Source: Rathayibacter sp. Leaf185
Lineage (GTDB): Bacteria; Actinomycetota; Actinomycetes; Actinomycetales; Microbacteriaceae
NCBI RefSeq assembly: GCF_001423885.1
Contig: NZ_LMPP01000002.1
Location: 780,355-844,354, forward strand
DNA length: 64,000 nt
Direction of reading: 5' to 3'
In this document: piece by piece, positions 61,402-64,000 of the stretch
How positions within the stretch are numbered: the first letter of the stretch is position 1
Layout of the letters: every line of letters begins with the position of its first letter
The notes under the pieces: model-generated
Seen by the model: only the letters and a program-made list of their open reading frames with translations
The model's database searches: none
What the model was told of the DNA's origin: nothing
Program-made: the position numbers and the translations under genes

Positions 61402-61929
61402 TCAGACGGTGACGATCGCGTCGATGCGGCGGCCGGCCAGGAGCTCGCGGCCGCCGAGGCCGTCGAGCTCCATCACGACGGCGATGCCCTCGAGGCTCCA
61501 GCCGGCCCGCTCGATCAGGCGGCAGCTCGCGTCGAGGGTGCCGCCGGTGGCGAGGATGTCGTCGACGAGCAGCAGCCGGGAGCCGACGGGCACCGCGTCC
61601 TCGTGCACCTCGAGCGTGGTGGTCGCGTACTCGAGGGTCGCCTCCTCGCGGAGCACCCCGCGCGGCAGCTTGCCCGGCTTCCGGATGGTCACGACGCCGA
61701 GTCCCGCGGAGTAGGCGGCGGCCGCGGCGAGCAGGAAGCCGCGCGCCTCCACCCCGGCGATCGCGTCGATCCGCCCGAGGTAGGGCTCGATCAGCGCATC
61801 GGCGACCGCGCGCAGCGCCGGGCCGTCACCGAAGACGGGAGTGAGATCGCGGAAGAGGATGCCCGGCTTCGGGAAGTCGGGGACGACCTCCGTGAGGCTC
61901 TCGACGAGGGCGGCGGCGGTCGTGGTCAC
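61402..61929 (-). CDS. apt: Adenine phosphoribosyltransferase, 175 aa
   Basis: It salvages adenine with PRPP to AMP. The N-terminus has VVPDFPKPGILFRDLTPVFGDG, GVEARGFLLAAAAAYSAGLG, the KPGKLPRG loop, and the PRPP motif RLLLVDDILATGGTLDASC. The length is standard. The GTG at 61929 follows GGAGGATCCCC. A TAGACT hexamer about 40 nt upstream gives a short leader. If the 48.6-kb enzyme is an adenine deaminase, the two compete for adenine. Confidence 0.95.
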   Translation of the reverse strand: MTTTAAALVESLTEVVPDFPKPGILFRDLTPVFGDGPALRAVADALIEPYLGRIDAIAGVEARGFLLAAAAAYSAGLGVVTIRKPGKLPRGVLREEATLEYATTTLEVHEDAVPVGSRLLLVDDILATGGTLDASCRLIERAGWSLEGIAVVMELDGLGGRELLAGRRIDAIVTV

Positions 61930-62022
61930 GGGGATCCTCCGGTCGGCTGGCTGCGGCCCTGGGAGTCTACGGGCGCCCCCCGTTCGCCGTCCGCCGTTAC
62001 TCCAGGCGTCGGAGGCGGTCAG

Positions 62023-63363
<1,341 letters not shown>

Positions 63364-63375
63364 TCTCGCCACGCC

Positions 63376-63425
63376 GGAGCGGCCCCGGAGCCTCTGCACT
63401 CACGTGCGGGCGCCGGGGCCGCTCC
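63376..63425 (+). terminator. Terminator hairpin after eno
   Basis: A perfect 13-bp stem, GGAGCGGCCCCGG / CCGGGGCCGCTCC, with a 24-nt loop starts 13 nt after the eno stop. Confidence 0.9.
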
Positions 63426-63477
63426 CGTTCCCGCCCGTCGCGCGCCCGACGCCGTTCCGCCAGAGGAGGCATCCGCC

Positions 63478-64000
63478 ATGGCCCGTCCGCCCCGCCGCCC
63501 CGCCGCCCCGGGCAGCGCCCCGCGCCCGAGCTCGCCGGGGGCGGAGCAGCCGAAGCCTGCGTCCTCGAAGCAGGCTCGGACGGCCACGTCGTCGACATCC
63601 GCGTCCTCGACGCCACGGGCGACCGGCCGCTCGTCGAGGTCGCCCGCGCGCCCCGCCTCCACGGCCTCCCGACCGCCCCGCCCGAAGCAGCCGCCCGCTG
63701 CGCCCTCCTCGGCCTGGCTCGCCGGGGTCCGCGGATCCGGATTCACGCTCCTCGTGATGGGCATCATGATCCTGGCGGTCGTGGTCCTCGCCCCGAGCAT
63801 CAAGAACTTCGTGGAGCAGCGCGCCGAGATCTCGGAGCTGCAGCGTTCCGTCGACGCGGCCAAGACCCAGTCGCAGAACCTCGACGAGGAGCGCAGCCGC
63901 TGGTCCGATCCCGCCTACATCCGCGCGCAGGCCCGCGAGCGCCTCTATTTCGTGATGCCGGGCGAGGTCAGCTACCTCGTCCTCGACGACATCGCCGTGG
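63478..64000 (+). CDS. ftsB: FtsB/DivIC-family septum formation initiator (partial at window end)
   Basis: The frame is open to the window edge (174 codons so far). An ATG at 63478 follows AGAGGAGG. Residues 1-80 are a Pro/Ser/Arg/Lys-rich disordered cytoplasmic region. One TM helix follows (FTLLVMGIMILAVVVLAPS, about 88-106), then a coiled coil (VEQRAEISELQRSVDAAKTQSQNLDEERSRW) and the DivIC signature DPAYIRAQARERLYFVMPGEVSYLVLDD. It belongs to the divisome FtsQLB complex and sits after eno in the standard order. Confidence 0.93.
   Translation, partial: MARPPRRPAAPGSAPRPSSPGAEQPKPASSKQARTATSSTSASSTPRATGRSSRSPARPASTASRPPRPKQPPAAPSSAWLAGVRGSGFTLLVMGIMILAVVVLAPSIKNFVEQRAEISELQRSVDAAKTQSQNLDEERSRWSDPAYIRAQARERLYFVMPGEVSYLVLDDIAV

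Overview
The window is about 70% GC with strong G/C third-position bias. Its gene neighbourhoods are actinobacterial: metG-tatD-rsmA-ispE-ABC-F, glmU-prs, rplY-pth-mfd, mazG and eno-ftsB. I infer a member of the Microbacteriaceae (Rathayibacter-like). The genus is a guess; the family rests on gene order, leaderless promoters and protein character. No phage, insertion sequence, rRNA or CRISPR is present. It is chromosomal backbone with accessory transport cassettes.

Layout. 1-18 kb is mostly minus-strand: an unknown protein, an MFS transporter, the helicase HrpA, then a plus-strand PLDc_N/MFS pair and a DUF255 thioredoxin-like protein, a rhodanese, a solo AbiEi-like protein, L-serine ammonia-lyase, an rtcB remnant, a sulfur cluster (CoA-binding protein, metY, YeiH-type exporter) and a protein O-mannosyltransferase. 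18-32 kb holds rsmI, a Tat-exported protein, metG, tatD, rsmA, ispE, a molybdopterin oxidoreductase, an ABC-F protein, a MarR regulator, tRNA-Gln, glmU and prs. 32-40 kb holds an APC-like membrane protein and a sugar-uptake locus (ROK regulator, binding protein, two permeases, GH13 glucosidase). 40-50 kb has gnd, a glutathionyl-hydroquinone-reductase-like protein, rplY, pth, mfd, a 52-aa micro-ORF, an adenosine/adenine deaminase and nhaA. 51-64 kb has two ABC exporters, mazG, hisS, an NMT1/THI5-type importer, apt, eno and the start of ftsB.

Regulation. About twenty genes have a TANNNT-like -10 hexamer ending only 6-9 nt before the start codon, so they are probably transcribed without a leader. 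Others (rplY, eno, glmU, ROK, sugar ABC, NMT1 ABC) have leaders and Shine-Dalgarno sites.

The most unusual signal is in the non-coding DNA. Three copies of a roughly 105-nt element sit exactly at the 3' ends of three unrelated plus-strand genes, each beginning at the TGA stop codon. They share a conserved core, but their terminal arms and stems differ in sequence while staying complementary. That covariation points to a structured RNA (or DNA hairpin) not explained by simple copying. Several other palindrome families occupy convergent gene junctions, and one copy is inserted in frame inside hrpA.
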